40,161 nucleotides of DNA from Gammaproteobacteria bacterium (GCA_018825965.1 JAHKAA010000032.1:1-40161); one strand, 5' to 3'; shown: positions 32,825 to 40,161, counted from the first letter of the stretch. Notes: generated from the sequence alone by a model not told the origin. Made by a program: numbers and translations.

Positions 32825-33643
32825 TTACTTTTCCTTTTTGAGGTGCAGGTCCATTTGTGGAAAGGGGATCACAATCTGGTGTTCATCAAAGGTCAGCTTG
32901 ATTTGCTCCAGGGTGTCCCAGTACACAGGCCAGTAATCGGCTGCATTTACCCATGGACGTATTAAAATATTGACTGAACTGTCGGCTAAAGCGCCAACAG
33001 CAATAACCGGGGCTGGCTCAGCGAGAATACGACTGTCAGCTTTGAGTATTTGTTCAAGCAACTCTTTCGCTTTTTTCAAATCTGAGTCGTAACTTATACC
33101 AACCACTAAATCTACCCTGCGGGTTGTTTCGGCCGAGTAATTCACTATGGCTGAGCCGGTAATTTGAGAGTTGGGCACAATAATACGTTTGTTGTCTGCA
33201 CTTTTGAGTACAGTCTGAAAAATCTCAATTTTTTCTACCACGCCAGAAACTCCGGCTGCATCGACAAAATCACCAGCCCGGAAAGGTCTGAATAAAATGA
33301 TCAGTACACCTGAAGCGAAGTTCGACAAAGAACCTTGCAAAGCCAAAGCTATAGCTAAACCTGCAGCACCTAAAATAGCGATAAAAGAGGCGGTCTGAAT
33401 ACCCACTTGCGACAAAGCAATCAGAACAGTAGCCACCATAATAGCGGCCTGAATAATGCCACTTAAAAAAGAGACTACAGCTCTGTCTACTTTTTTATGC
33501 AGTAAGGCTTTTTCCAGCATGCGGGTCAGGCTTTTAGCCAGCCAACGGCCCAGATACAAAATAACTAAAGCCACCAGTACCTTGACGCTGTAACTTAAGA
33601 TCAGTTGCTGATTCTTCTCCAAAAAATCCAGAAATTGTTGCAT
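32825..33643 (-). CDS. mscS: Small-conductance mechanosensitive channel, MscS family
   Basis: 272 residues from ATG 33643, which has GGAG eight bases upstream; an ATG four codons earlier overlaps that site. Three membrane helices: about 16-38, 57-80, and the pore helix ILGAAGLAIALALQGSLSNFASGVLIILFRPFRAGDFV, the MscS signature. A beta domain (VDAAGVSGVVEKIEIFQTVLKSADNKRIIVPNSQI) and a cytoplasmic vestibule follow. It releases solutes on sudden osmotic down-shift. The DUF481 gene follows with a 3-base gap. Confidence 0.94.
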   Translation of the reverse strand: MQQFLDFLEKNQQLILSYSVKVLVALVILYLGRWLAKSLTRMLEKALLHKKVDRAVVSFLSGIIQAAIMVATVLIALSQVGIQTASFIAILGAAGLAIALALQGSLSNFASGVLIILFRPFRAGDFVDAAGVSGVVEKIEIFQTVLKSADNKRIIVPNSQITGSAIVNYSAETTRRVDLVVGISYDSDLKKAKELLEQILKADSRILAEPAPVIAVGALADSSVNILIRPWVNAADYWPVYWDTLEQIKLTFDEHQIVIPFPQMDLHLKKEK

Positions 33644-33768
33644 GTTTTTCTCCATTTTCGAGCCACTGGTTTAATGAATGTCAGTTGATTTGACGGCCAT
33701 ACCCTAGCACAGCCAGTACCCCGACCCAAGTAAAATGCGGCTTGGGGCTTTGTTTTGTAAAAATAGCT

Positions 33769-33796
33769 TTGCTTCGACCAGGAATTTCGCTAGAAT
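33769..33796 (+). promoter_or_regulatory. Promoter of the tRNA-His gene
   Basis: A -35 box TTGCTT (33769-33774), 16-base spacer and -10 box TAGAAT (33791-33796) are followed by a GC-rich discriminator just before the tRNA, as in stringently controlled tRNA promoters. Confidence 0.7.
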
Positions 33797-33809
33797 TCGC
33801 GCCGCTTGT

Positions 33810-33886
33810 GGTGACTGTAGCTCAGTTGGTAGAGTCCCGGATTGTGATTCCGGTTGTCGTGGGTTCGAGCCCCATCAGTCACCCCA
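33810..33886 (+). tRNA. tRNA-His (GTG anticodon)
   Basis: A complete cloverleaf including encoded CCA: acceptor GTGACTG pairs with CAGTCAC, the extra G at position -1 (33810) opposite C73 is the identity element of tRNA-His, the anticodon GTG is at 33844-33846 between stems CCGGA and TCCGG, and the T-arm contains GGGTTCGAGCCCC. It closely resembles the Escherichia coli tRNA-His. A tandem array of copies of its 3' end follows directly. Confidence 0.97.
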
Positions 33887-34133
33887 ATTTCCCACTTTCC
33901 TCTGGAACCTCGGGTTCGAGCCTCGTCAGTAGTCACCCCAATTTCCCACTTTCCTCTGGAACCTCGGGTTCGAGCCTCGTCAGTAGTCACCCCAATTTAT
34001 CTCTGAAACCTCGGGTTCGAGCTTCATCAGTAGTCACCCCACTTTTCTCTGAAACCTCGGGTTCGAGCTTCATCAGTAGTCACCCCAATTTCCTCTGAAA
34101 CCTCGGGTTCGAGCTTCATCAGTAGTCACCCCA
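33887..34133 (+). repeat. Five tandem copies of the tRNA-His 3' end
   Basis: Five units of 54, 54, 47, 46 and 46 bases (33887-33940, 33941-33994, 33995-34041, 34042-34087, 34088-34133) each end in a T-arm and acceptor tail resembling the tRNA (CGGGTTCGAGC...CAGTAGTCACCCCA). The first two are identical. Compared with the tRNA, each tail carries three extra bases (GTA) before GTCACCCCA, and the anticodon half is replaced by a short pyrimidine-rich linker. A decayed sixth unit runs to about 34177. The layout resembles the tRNA-tail repeats behind E. coli tyrT. Confidence 0.95.
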
Positions 34134-34240
34134 ACTTTTCCTACACACATCAGGTTCTGGCTTCGTTAGTCACCTTAGTTTCCTCTGTCGTCATTCTGTT
34201 GTTATGCTCTGTTGGTCTTTCCTTTGTCAGTTGCACCCTT

Positions 34241-34780
34241 ATGGATTTAACACAACTACAGTTGTCTTTACAAAGCCCCCATTTAGCCCCTATCGAGCTT
34301 TGGGATCCAGCGTTTTGCGGTGATATCCCTATTCGTATCGATCGGCATGGTGTTTGGTTTTATCTGGACTCCAAAATCCAGCGACCTGAACTGGTGCAGC
34401 TTTTTGCTTCAGTGCTCACCCGGCAACAGCAAGAGTACTTCCTGCTGACTCCGGTTGAAAAAGTTCGTATTCAGGTTGAAGATGCTGCCTTTGTCATAGT
34501 GGCTATAGAGCAAAAAGCGGGTGATATGCCAGCCCTTGTTGCGACCACTAATTTAGGTGACCAGGTATTAATTACGGCTGAATATCCGTTGATTTTGCAG
34601 CCTCAGCCAGATGGCCAGCTTTTGCCATACCTGCAGCTGTGGCGTGGTTTAACTGCTAAATTCAACAGAGCAGCCTATTATCAGCTGGTTGATTTGGCTT
34701 TGCCTGTTCAGGTAGAAGGAAAAACGACGCTGCAGATTTATTCTGCCGGGGCGGGTTTTGAACTTGGCTCTCTGGATTAA
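34241..34780 (+). CDS. DUF1285 protein
   Basis: 179 residues from ATG 34241; the frame extends to 34199 but the extra 14 residues are in the repeat flank. The sequence PIELWDPAFCGDIPIRIDRHGVWFYLDSKIQRPELVQLFASVLTRQQQEYFLLTPVEKVRIQVEDAAFV is typical of DUF1285, whose solved members are two-domain soluble proteins of unknown role. Later LPYLQLWRGLTAKFNRAAYYQLVDLAL fits the C-terminal domain. No ribosome site is obvious. It is a single gene. Confidence 0.88.
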   Translation: MDLTQLQLSLQSPHLAPIELWDPAFCGDIPIRIDRHGVWFYLDSKIQRPELVQLFASVLTRQQQEYFLLTPVEKVRIQVEDAAFVIVAIEQKAGDMPALVATTNLGDQVLITAEYPLILQPQPDGQLLPYLQLWRGLTAKFNRAAYYQLVDLALPVQVEGKTTLQIYSAGAGFELGSLD

Positions 34781-34906
34781 CCGTTAATCCCGGATCTAAG
34801 GCTCTGTATCGCATTCATTTTTTCTGCTCTTGCTGCTTTCGCATTCCTGTTTCATAGTCGTTGTACAGCAGCTGGAAAAAGCTGTGTTTATCCAACAGGA
34901 GCTTGA

Positions 34907-36187
34907 ATGAAATTCCAATTGACCCTTATCACCAGCGCTTTACTGTTCGCCGGAACAGCCCAGAGTGCGACCCTGATCCATGCCGGAAAACTGATCACAG
35001 CGGACACAGATAAAGTACTGACGGCACAAACAGTTGTTATTGAAAAGGACAAGATTATCGCTGTGGAGTCTGGTTACAAAACCCCTGCAGCCGGTGATCA
35101 GGTGATCGATTTAAAAGGCCACACGCTGATGCCTGGCTTAATGGATATGCATACTCATTTCTCTACTCAAATGGGGCCTGGTGCTTACACTGAAGATTTT
35201 GTGATGAATGAAGCTGACGTCGCCTTACGTGGTGCTACTTTTGCTGAAAAAACGCTGATGTCGGGCTTTACCACAGTGCGTGAACTGGGAGACAAGCATT
35301 TGACCAGTACGGCTTTGCGTAAGGCCATTAATCAGGGTTATGTCAAAGGGCCCCGTATTTTTACTGCAGGAAAATCTGTCGCTACTACCGGTGGTCATGC
35401 AGACCCAAGCAATGGTCTTGCTTATGCACTGATGGGGGATCCAGGTCCAAAAGATGGTGTTATTAATGGCCCTGATGAAGCACGTAAAGCGGTACGGCAG
35501 CGCTACAAAGAAGGCGCAGACCTGATTAAAATCACGGCCACTGGTGGTGTGCTGAGTGTGGCCAAAAGTGGCTCGAATCCACAATTTAATACAGAAGAGC
35601 TAAAAGCTATTGTCGATACGGCTAAAGATTATGGCATGACAGTGGCCGTGCATGCACATGGCAAAGAGGGGATGGACAGAGCCATTGAAGCTGGTGTGGA
35701 TTCAATAGAGCACGGTACTTTAATGGATAAAGCCACAATGAAACTGATGAAAAAACACGGCACTTATTATGTGCCGACCATCAGTGCAGGCAAATGGGCT
35801 GCGGAAAAAGCCGAAATTCCAGGTTTTTTTCCTGAATTGGTTCGGCCAAAAGCTGCAGCTATAGGTTCTAAAATCCAACACACATTTTCTGTCGCTTATA
35901 AAGAAGGGGTTAAAATTGCCTTTGGCACAGATGCAGGTGTTGGAGCTCATGGTGATAACTGGCGTGAGTTTGTGTTTATGACAGAAGCAGGTATTCCTGC
36001 GATGGAAGCTATTCAGGCCGCAACTATCTCTGCGGCTCGCTTACTGAAAGTGGATCAGGAACTTGGGTCTGTCACAACGGGTAAAATTGCTGATTTAGTG
36101 GCTGTACCAGGTGACCCGCTGCAGGATATTCAGTTAATGGGTCAGGTCAGTTTTGTGATGAAAGCTGGTGTAATCTACAAACAATAA
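34907..36187 (+). CDS. Exported metal-dependent amidohydrolase (imidazolonepropionase/prolidase-like)
   Basis: 426 residues. Signal peptide with cleavage after AQS (about residue 20). Amidohydrolase metal motif MDMHTHF (H82, H84), a carboxylated-lysine candidate in [10 protein letters not shown], histidines in [10 protein letters not shown] and [10 protein letters not shown], and the catalytic aspartate in [15 protein letters not shown]. Related exported enzymes cleave prolyl dipeptides or similar amides; the exact substrate cannot be told. AGGAG precedes ATG 34907. It has its own terminator. Confidence 0.92.
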   Translation: MKFQLTLITSALLFAGTAQSATLIHAGKLITADTDKVLTAQTVVIEKDKIIAVESGYKTPAAGDQVIDLKGHTLMPGLMDMHTHFSTQMGPGAYTEDFVMNEADVALRGATFAEKTLMSGFTTVRELGDKHLTSTALRKAINQGYVKGPRIFTAGKSVATTGGHADPSNGLAYALMGDPGPKDGVINGPDEARKAVRQRYKEGADLIKITATGGVLSVAKSGSNPQFNTEELKAIVDTAKDYGMTVAVHAHGKEGMDRAIEAGVDSIEHGTLMDKATMKLMKKHGTYYVPTISAGKWAAEKAEIPGFFPELVRPKAAAIGSKIQHTFSVAYKEGVKIAFGTDAGVGAHGDNWREFVFMTEAGIPAMEAIQAATISAARLLKVDQELGSVTTGKIADLVAVPGDPLQDIQLMGQVSFVMKAGVIYKQ

Positions 36188-36202
36188 CAACTGATCCAGG
36201 AC

Positions 36203-36230
36203 AAAAAGGCAGCTTGTGCTGCCTTTTTCT
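36203..36230. terminator. Bidirectional terminator
   Basis: AAAAAGGCAGC and GCTGCCTTTTT form an 11-base perfect stem with a TTGT loop between the converging amidohydrolase and DUF2489 genes. Confidence 0.92.
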
Positions 36231-36234
36231 CTTT

Positions 36235-36693
36235 CTATTTTGGGTTCTGGAAAAACGCCAGCAGTTTATGTACGTCAGCCAGGATATCGGTTTTTAAGTC
36301 GATTTCAGCCTGTTCACGGATATGATCCAAATGCCGTATTTCTTTTTTATCACGCTCTTTGCGGGCCTGATGGGTCGGCATGTCTTTCACTATATCGTAC
36401 ATTTTAAACAAAGCGGGGTAGGCCTGAACTGCGTCTGGTTTTTCAGGCAACTGCAGATGATCCAGCAGCACCCAAAGGCGTAAAGCACCTTCAGACAGCT
36501 CACACTGTCCTTCCCGCATGGCTTTGGCAATCAACACTATGCTTTCGGTGAGATTGGCATTTTTTGCCTCAACTACTTGTTGCTGTTTTAACTTTTGTTG
36601 TTTGATCAACCACAACAGGCGGCCAAGATAAAAACTCAGGCCACCCAGAATCAAAACTGCCGCTAAAGTGGCTAGTATCCAGTTGAAGGTCAA
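36235..36693 (-). CDS. DUF2489 protein, membrane-anchored
   Basis: 152 residues. One N-terminal helix (WILATLAAVLILGGLSFYLGRLLWLI, about 5-30) is followed by a helical cytoplasmic part: NLTESIVLIAKAMREGQCELSEGALRLWVLLDHL ... PALFKMYDIVKDMPTHQARKERDKKEIRHLDHIREQAE. This matches DUF2489, normally found next to yihI. Its role is unknown. It starts 10 bases after the yihI stop, so the two form an operon. Confidence 0.88.
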   Translation of the reverse strand: MTFNWILATLAAVLILGGLSFYLGRLLWLIKQQKLKQQQVVEAKNANLTESIVLIAKAMREGQCELSEGALRLWVLLDHLQLPEKPDAVQAYPALFKMYDIVKDMPTHQARKERDKKEIRHLDHIREQAEIDLKTDILADVHKLLAFFQNPK

Positions 36694-36703
36694 ACTATAT
36701 CCC

Positions 36704-37258
36704 CTATTCGCCTAAAAACTCTTTACGCCAATCAGTACGCTCTAATTTGGCTAACGGATCCAAATCTTCCTCTTCTGCGTCATCCTGTTCTAAGCCTAAT
36801 AAGCTAACAAGTTCGGCATGACGGGCAGTTTTAGCGTTAAAGTACTTAGCGTCTTTGCCTGTCAGAATTTCGCCTTTGTCTACTTGATCCAGCAATTCCA
36901 GCAGTTTCTCATCGTTTTCGAGCAATGCTAATTCCTGCTCTGGTGGCATTTCCGGCTCTTTGGCTTTGCTTAGTTGTACCACAGGCTTGAACTGCTTCGG
37001 CTGAGTCATCAGCTTTTGTTCTGCTTCTGTTACTACTAAAGCAATGGGCTTTTTACTGCCATGGCGTGGGTCTTTAGAGCTTTTGCCTGAGTGTTGTTGC
37101 TTGTCTTCGGCTGACGGAGAATGGCGACTACCGGATTTTAAGCCCGCACCTTTCTTTTTGGTTTCAGGCGCGCGGGTGCGATCCTGACGGGCTTCTTCAG
37201 CCGGTCTGTGCCTGGTACCAAGTGGGCCTGAGGTGCGAGTTTTTTTAATCCGGGTCAT
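36704..37258 (-). CDS. yihI: Der GTPase-activating protein YihI
   Basis: 184 residues. Very basic, disordered N-terminal half (TRIKKTRTSGPLGTRHRPAEEARQDR...KKKG) and an acidic C-terminal half (LLENDEKLLELLDQVDKGEILTGKDAKYFNAKTARHAELVSLLGL) as in YihI, which stimulates the GTPase activity of Der/EngA in 50S ribosome assembly. It is the first gene of a pair with DUF2489. engB lies about 2.1 kb away, matching the neighbourhood in other gammaproteobacteria. Confidence 0.93.
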   Translation of the reverse strand: MTRIKKTRTSGPLGTRHRPAEEARQDRTRAPETKKKGAGLKSGSRHSPSAEDKQQHSGKSSKDPRHGSKKPIALVVTEAEQKLMTQPKQFKPVVQLSKAKEPEMPPEQELALLENDEKLLELLDQVDKGEILTGKDAKYFNAKTARHAELVSLLGLEQDDAEEEDLDPLAKLERTDWRKEFLGE

Positions 37259-37311
37259 ATGTGTTACCTACGAAAAAGGGCGCGTATTTTAACCAGTTTA
37301 TGTCAGAAAAC

Positions 37312-37959
37312 CTAGGTATTTCGCTTTTTAAATAGAACTACGTCATCGGCAGGAAATTCAAGCCCAAGCTGATCGCGCTGCGCCAGAAATTCAAAGGTGC
37401 GCTGATGGAAAAAACTGATATGGGTTGGGTCGTTTTTATAATGCCAGTTGTTGAAGCTGTTTTCGTCTGTATAACGTTTGGTCATTACCGCCAAAATGCC
37501 TTGAGGTAGCAGTAAATTCAGCCACAAACTCCACTCTTTCGCCGGGTTGATAAAATGTTCTATGGCTTCAGTACAGCTGACAAAATGATATTTTTGCTGC
37601 AGAACTTGTGGCTCTGGCGCATAAAATGGGTCCCAGACCTGCATCTGTTTGCCTGCTTCAGTCAGCATTTGCGCCAATAAGGGCCCGGGCCCACAACCAA
37701 AATCCAGTCCGGTGTTTTGTTCTGCCGTCAGGGCCGTCAGTAAAGGCAACGACAAGCGGGATAAAAATTTGCGATAACCCTGATCATCCAGTTGGTTCTG
37801 ATGCAAATCGTATTGGGCTTTTTCCTGCTGTGCAGTCAACAAAGTGTTACGGTCAGCAAATACCAAAAAACACTGCTGGCACTGGAAATAGGCACGTTTT
37901 TTATCGCTGCAAAAAGGCTGGGTTTGTGACTCTAAACAAAGTGGGCATACTGAATTCAT
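37312..37959 (-). CDS. Class I SAM-dependent methyltransferase with N-terminal zinc ribbon
   Basis: 215 residues. The N-terminal CPLC (residues 5-8) and CQQC (27-30) form a zinc ribbon. The methyltransferase part has TGLDFGCGPGPLLAQML as the SAM motif, then QVWDPFYAPEP and FVSCTEAIEHFINPAKEWSLWLNLLLPQGILAVMTKRY. The substrate is unknown. Its start codon is only about 14 bases after the terminator of the proposed small RNA on the same strand and has no clear ribosome site, so expression may depend on read-through or an internal promoter. Confidence 0.88.
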   Translation of the reverse strand: MNSVCPLCLESQTQPFCSDKKRAYFQCQQCFLVFADRNTLLTAQQEKAQYDLHQNQLDDQGYRKFLSRLSLPLLTALTAEQNTGLDFGCGPGPLLAQMLTEAGKQMQVWDPFYAPEPQVLQQKYHFVSCTEAIEHFINPAKEWSLWLNLLLPQGILAVMTKRYTDENSFNNWHYKNDPTHISFFHQRTFEFLAQRDQLGLEFPADDVVLFKKRNT

Positions 37960-37972
37960 AGTGAGGATAAAT

Positions 37973-38001
37973 AAAAAGGGCGGTATAAGATGTTACCGCC
38001 C
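37973..38001 (-). terminator. Terminator of the proposed Csr-type RNA
   Basis: Minus-strand stem GGGCGGTA / TACCGCCC, 8-base loop, then five T (complement of 37973-37977). There is no coding gene upstream on that strand before cytochrome c4, which has its own terminator, so it implies a separate transcript. Confidence 0.8.
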
Positions 38002-38265
38002 TCTATATAAGGTGTCTAGCGCGACACATAATCTGCTTGAAGTCGTCCTGACGGGAGTTCAACACCCTGTCTGCACAAGTTCCTTATATTTTTACGCAAA
38101 TTCCCTATGGAAATAATTATTCGCGATCATCCTGATACTTAGTGATCCGTCCTTGCGCTGTGTAAAATACACACTGTCATCATGGTGATGCTGTAAAAAA
38201 CGTACTGATGCACTGCTGCTTTCCGTGCCTGCTTTCCGTGTTTTCAATCGTTACTAAATGTAACG
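37973..38265 (-). ncRNA. CsrB/CsrC/RsmZ-like small RNA that would sequester CsrA
   Basis: On the minus strand this roughly 290-base region has about eight GGA motifs. Several are in hairpin loops, e.g. ATCAGGATGAT and GTCAGGACGAC (inside the longer stem TTGAA/TTCAA), TTCCATAGGGAA, and AAGGACGGATC. It ends in a strong terminator: GGGCGGTA/TACCGCCC with an 8-base loop, then TTTTT. It lies between engB and yihI, where E. coli has csrC. Repeated AGGA loops are the CsrA-binding hallmark, so the likely role is titration of CsrA/RsmA. The 5' end is approximate, set from a weak promoter (TTGCCA, 16 bases, TAGATT). Family assignment is by motif, not search. Confidence 0.65.
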
Positions 38266-38271
38266 GACTTC

Positions 38272-38299
38272 AATCTACTCCAATTTTTCAGAATGGCAA
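38272..38299 (-). promoter_or_regulatory. Candidate promoter of the Csr-type RNA
   Basis: Minus strand TTGCCA (38299-38294), 16-base spacer, TAGATT (38277-38272). The match to the sigma-70 consensus is moderate; position relative to the RNA and the upstream box is the main support. Confidence 0.4.
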
Positions 38300-38416
38300 T
38301 ACAAGGGTATAAAAAAATACAAAAAAAATGAACTTTTTTGCAATGTCATTAAAAATCAAATGGTTATGTTGTGGCTTGCGCTGGTGTGGCACGTTGTGAG
38401 TGATGTCTTACAGCGC

Positions 38417-38434
38417 TGTGAGATATATCTCACA
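38417..38434. promoter_or_regulatory. GacA/UvrY-like palindromic box
   Basis: TGTGAGATATATCTCACA is a perfect 18-base palindrome. It fits the GacA/UvrY box TGTAAG-N6-CTTACA with one change per half. It lies about 160 bases upstream of the proposed RNA start, the far-upstream position typical of csrB/rsmZ genes. A CRP site is less likely because the spacing between TGTGA and TCACA is eight, not six. Confidence 0.6.
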
Positions 38435-38449
38435 AATAATGACAGAGCT

Positions 38450-38471
38450 TCACTATTTAGCGAAATAGTGA
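38450..38471. repeat. Perfect hairpin TCACTATTT-AGCG-AAATAGTGA
   Basis: A 9-base perfect stem with a 4-base loop, between the GacA-like box and the cytochrome c4 terminator. No T run follows on either strand. Function unknown. Confidence 0.6.
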
Positions 38472-38505
38472 GCCAGGGCATGAGTGCCAGGGAAGGTGGT
38501 GAATA

Positions 38506-38536
38506 AAACAAAAAACCAGGCATAAAGCCTGGTTTT
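38506..38536 (-). terminator. Terminator of the cytochrome c4 gene
   Basis: AAAACCAGGC / GCCTGGTTTT form a 10-base stem with a 5-base loop; on the minus strand it runs into TTTTTTG. It starts 20 bases after the gene's stop. Confidence 0.9.
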
Positions 38537-38555
38537 CCTGTCGGGAAAAGTGTTG

Positions 38556-39182
38556 TTAGTGCAAACCACCCACATACTTAGACAGCACTTCAATATCTTC
38601 GTCAGTCAGCTTTTTCGCAATGTCACGCATCATGCCGTTCATATCATTGGCACGAGCACCACTACGGAAAGCTTCCAGCTGAGCTTTAGTGTAAGCCGCG
38701 TGCTGGAATGAAATTTTCGGGAAGCCAGCTAAACTGTGGCCTACACCTCGTGGGCCGTGACAAGCTATACAAGCCGCGATACCACGTTCCATATCACCGG
38801 CACGAAATAACTTTTCGCCTTGAGCAACTACATCTTCGGGTGTACTGCCTTCTTTCATTTTCTGGCTGGCATAAAAAGCCGCCAAATCTTTCATATCCTG
38901 TTCGGATAAAGCGGCAACCATAGGAGCCATCAGGGCGTTGTGACGACCTTCTTTACCACCAGTTTTGCCACCTAATTGAAATTCTTTTAACTGTTTAAAT
39001 AAATAACCAGCATGTTGACCAGCAATTTTGGGGTATAAGTCGGTAGGGCTATTCCCGTCCATGCCATGACAGGCAGCACAAGTAGCGGATTTAGCTTTAC
39101 CTGCTTCAGCATCCCCATCGAATGCATAAGCTGTACTGATTAACCCTAAAAAGAGCGTGAGTGGAAGTGCGAATTTTTTCAT
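38556..39182 (-). CDS. Diheme cytochrome c4
   Basis: 208 residues from the ATG at 39182, which starts a signal peptide (KKFALPLTLFLGLISTAYA); the frame to 39227 would spoil it. Two c-type heme sites: CAACH in the first half and CIACH in the second, each with later LYPKIAGQHAGYL / FPKISFQHAAYT and MKDLAAFY / IEVLSKYV repeats, i.e. two fused class I cytochrome domains. It carries electrons in the periplasm, often to cbb3 oxidases. It is divergent from engB, a common neighbour in this group. Confidence 0.93.
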   Translation of the reverse strand: MKKFALPLTLFLGLISTAYAFDGDAEAGKAKSATCAACHGMDGNSPTDLYPKIAGQHAGYLFKQLKEFQLGGKTGGKEGRHNALMAPMVAALSEQDMKDLAAFYASQKMKEGSTPEDVVAQGEKLFRAGDMERGIAACIACHGPRGVGHSLAGFPKISFQHAAYTKAQLEAFRSGARANDMNGMMRDIAKKLTDEDIEVLSKYVGGLH

Positions 39183-39363
39183 TTTTTTTCCGTCTCTGTC
39201 CGCGTTGAACCGCCAGAAATCTGGCAACCAAGTTGAATAACCCTATATTTTATGTCTATTTTACACGAATCTTGCACAGATAGAATCCCATAAATCACAG
39301 TAAAGCTTCTGTGGATCTTCAGGATCCGTTACACTATAGCCAAATTTACAGCCGGAGCTGACA

Positions 39364-39978
39364 GTGTACAAAGCGATCATCAATTATCAGAAAGCAACTT
39401 TTCTGACCAGTGCCCCTGATATTAAGGCTCTGCCCGCAGATACAGGTATCGAAGTTGCCTTTGCTGGTCGTTCTAACGCCGGCAAGTCCAGTGCATTAAA
39501 TACGCTGACGCGGCAAAATGGTTTAGCCCGAACCAGTAAGACGCCAGGTCGTACTCAGTTAATTAATACGTTTTCTTTATCTGAGAATCAACGTCTGATC
39601 GATTTACCTGGTTATGGCTTTGCCAAAGTGCCTTTAGCGGTCAAAGAAAAATGGCAAAAAGCTCTGAGTGAATATCTGATTAAACGCGAAAGTTTAAAAG
39701 GAATCGTCATCTTAATGGATATCCGTCATCCGCTAAAAGATTTGGATCAGGATTTAATTCATTGGGCTGTGCAAAGCAATCTGCAGGTTTTATTGCTGTT
39801 AACCAAAGCAGACAAGTTAAGCCCTGGACCGCGTAAAAAAGTACTGATGGAAGTCACTGAAGCCTCTATGGCGTTTATGGGTGATGTTACAGTGCAGCTA
39901 TTCAGTTCATTGACTAAATTAGGTTTGCCTGAGTTAGAACAAAAGCTGGACCAATGGTATAGCGCAGAACCAGAATAA
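39364..39978 (+). CDS. engB: Ribosome biogenesis GTPase EngB (YihA/YsxC)
   Basis: 204 residues from GTG 39364, with GGAG six bases upstream. G1 motif GRSNAGKS (35-42), G2 threonine region [10 protein letters not shown]3 DLPGYG, G4 TKAD and G5 SSLTK are all present. It is an essential GTPase for 50S subunit assembly, functionally related to Der, whose activator YihI is nearby. It is divergent from cytochrome c4 and closed by a strong terminator. Confidence 0.96.
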   Translation: MYKAIINYQKATFLTSAPDIKALPADTGIEVAFAGRSNAGKSSALNTLTRQNGLARTSKTPGRTQLINTFSLSENQRLIDLPGYGFAKVPLAVKEKWQKALSEYLIKRESLKGIVILMDIRHPLKDLDQDLIHWAVQSNLQVLLLLTKADKLSPGPRKKVLMEVTEASMAFMGDVTVQLFSSLTKLGLPELEQKLDQWYSAEPE

Positions 39979-39995
39979 ATTGTTACGACATACTG

Positions 39996-40028
39996 AAAAG
40001 CAGAGCATAGTCTCTGCTTTTTTTTTTT
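39996..40028 (+). terminator. Terminator of engB
   Basis: AAAAGCAGAG / CTCTGCTTTT form a 10-base stem with a 6-base loop, followed by a total of 11 T. The group II intron begins directly after it. Confidence 0.95.
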
Positions 40029-40030
40029 GC

Positions 40031-40161
40031 GTGCGCCAGGCATGGCGCGTTGCGCGTAAGCGCAACCAGATTGACTGTGGTAGTCAAACTGGTGACTTGG
40101 AGGTGCAAGTCCTCTGCACACCCGGCAAGGGGAAGTGTTAGCTGAACGGCAAGGGTGTTCA
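40031..40161 (+). mobile_element. Group II intron, 5' end (probably class C), truncated by the window
   Basis: The sequence begins GTGCGCCAGGCATGGCGCG, the GUGYG start of group II introns, and continues with strings typical of domain I, including GACTTGGAGGTGCAAGTCCTC, CACCCGGCAAGGGGAAGTG and CTGAACGGCAAGGGTGTTCA. It starts two bases after the T run of the engB terminator; class C introns characteristically insert behind terminators. Its maturase/reverse transcriptase and 3' end lie beyond the window. The class is inferred from the site. Confidence 0.82.

Noticed and set aside
33742..34098. A 118-codon open frame with repeated SHPNFPLSSGTSGSS units across the tRNA region
   Set aside because: The frame runs through the tRNA and the repeat array; the repeated peptide simply reflects the DNA repeats. 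No ribosome site or domain is present.
33887..34177. Repeat array considered as a CRISPR array or as extra tRNA genes
   Set aside because: Spacers are not unique, the units contain the tRNA T-arm and acceptor tail, no cas genes are near, and the anticodon arms are missing.
37978..38100. Spot 42 RNA, expected near engB in enterobacteria
   Set aside because: The conserved 5' part of Spot 42 is not found; only the short string AAGATGTT is shared, by chance, in a terminator loop.
38417..38434. CRP binding site
   Set aside because: The halves TGTGA and TCACA are eight bases apart; CRP needs six. The spacing fits a GacA/UvrY box better.

Overview
The window looks like chromosomal DNA of a marine or freshwater gammaproteobacterium of the Rheinheimera/Alteromonadales type. 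This is inferred from gene content and order (engB, cytochrome c4, yihI and a DUF2489 gene together; a glutamine-rich SbcC; many exported lipoproteins and peptidases), not from a database search. It is accessory at the left end and mostly housekeeping at the right end.

Left region (1-12164) is the tail of a natural-product locus. It opens inside the last module of a nonribosomal peptide synthetase (end of an adenylation domain, carrier protein, thioesterase). A DUF6875-type protein, a kynurenine 3-monooxygenase-like flavoprotein and a JmjC/cupin-8 oxygenase with C-terminal ankyrin repeats follow. Next is an export operon (HlyD-type adaptor, MacB/LolD-type ATPase, 799-residue FtsX/MacB permease) behind a near-consensus sigma-54 promoter, then a sigma-54-dependent response regulator and an NtrY-like histidine kinase. 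The layout suggests that the two-component pair switches on the exporter, which may release or protect against the peptide product.

Middle region (12165-24737) begins with a 524-base gene-free stretch carrying a perfect 36-base palindrome. It continues with an AtoE-like fatty-acid transporter, a LytTR regulator divergent from an acyltransferase-3 membrane protein, an SRPBCC protein, a PixA/AidA-family protein facing a small protein that resembles the animal cysteine-protease inhibitor stefin, an XRE regulator, a small lipoprotein overlapping an S41 peptidase lipoprotein, a protein with a decayed HNH-like zinc motif, a periplasmic binding-protein-like protein, an RhtA-type exporter and an M28 aminopeptidase.

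Right region (24738-40161) holds sbcD-sbcC, a TPR protein, a DesK/DesR-like two-component pair, a DUF481 outer-membrane protein, an MscS channel, tRNA-His followed by five tandem copies of its own 3' end, a DUF1285 protein, an exported amidohydrolase, DUF2489, yihI, a methyltransferase, a probable CsrB/CsrC/RsmZ-type small RNA, cytochrome c4 and engB. The last 131 bases, directly after the engB terminator, are the 5' end of a group II intron that runs out of the window.

Most notable: the probable Csr-sequestering RNA with a GacA/UvrY-type box upstream of it, the tRNA-tail repeat array, the stefin-like protein, the sigma-54-linked peptide export locus, and the intron placed just behind a terminator.
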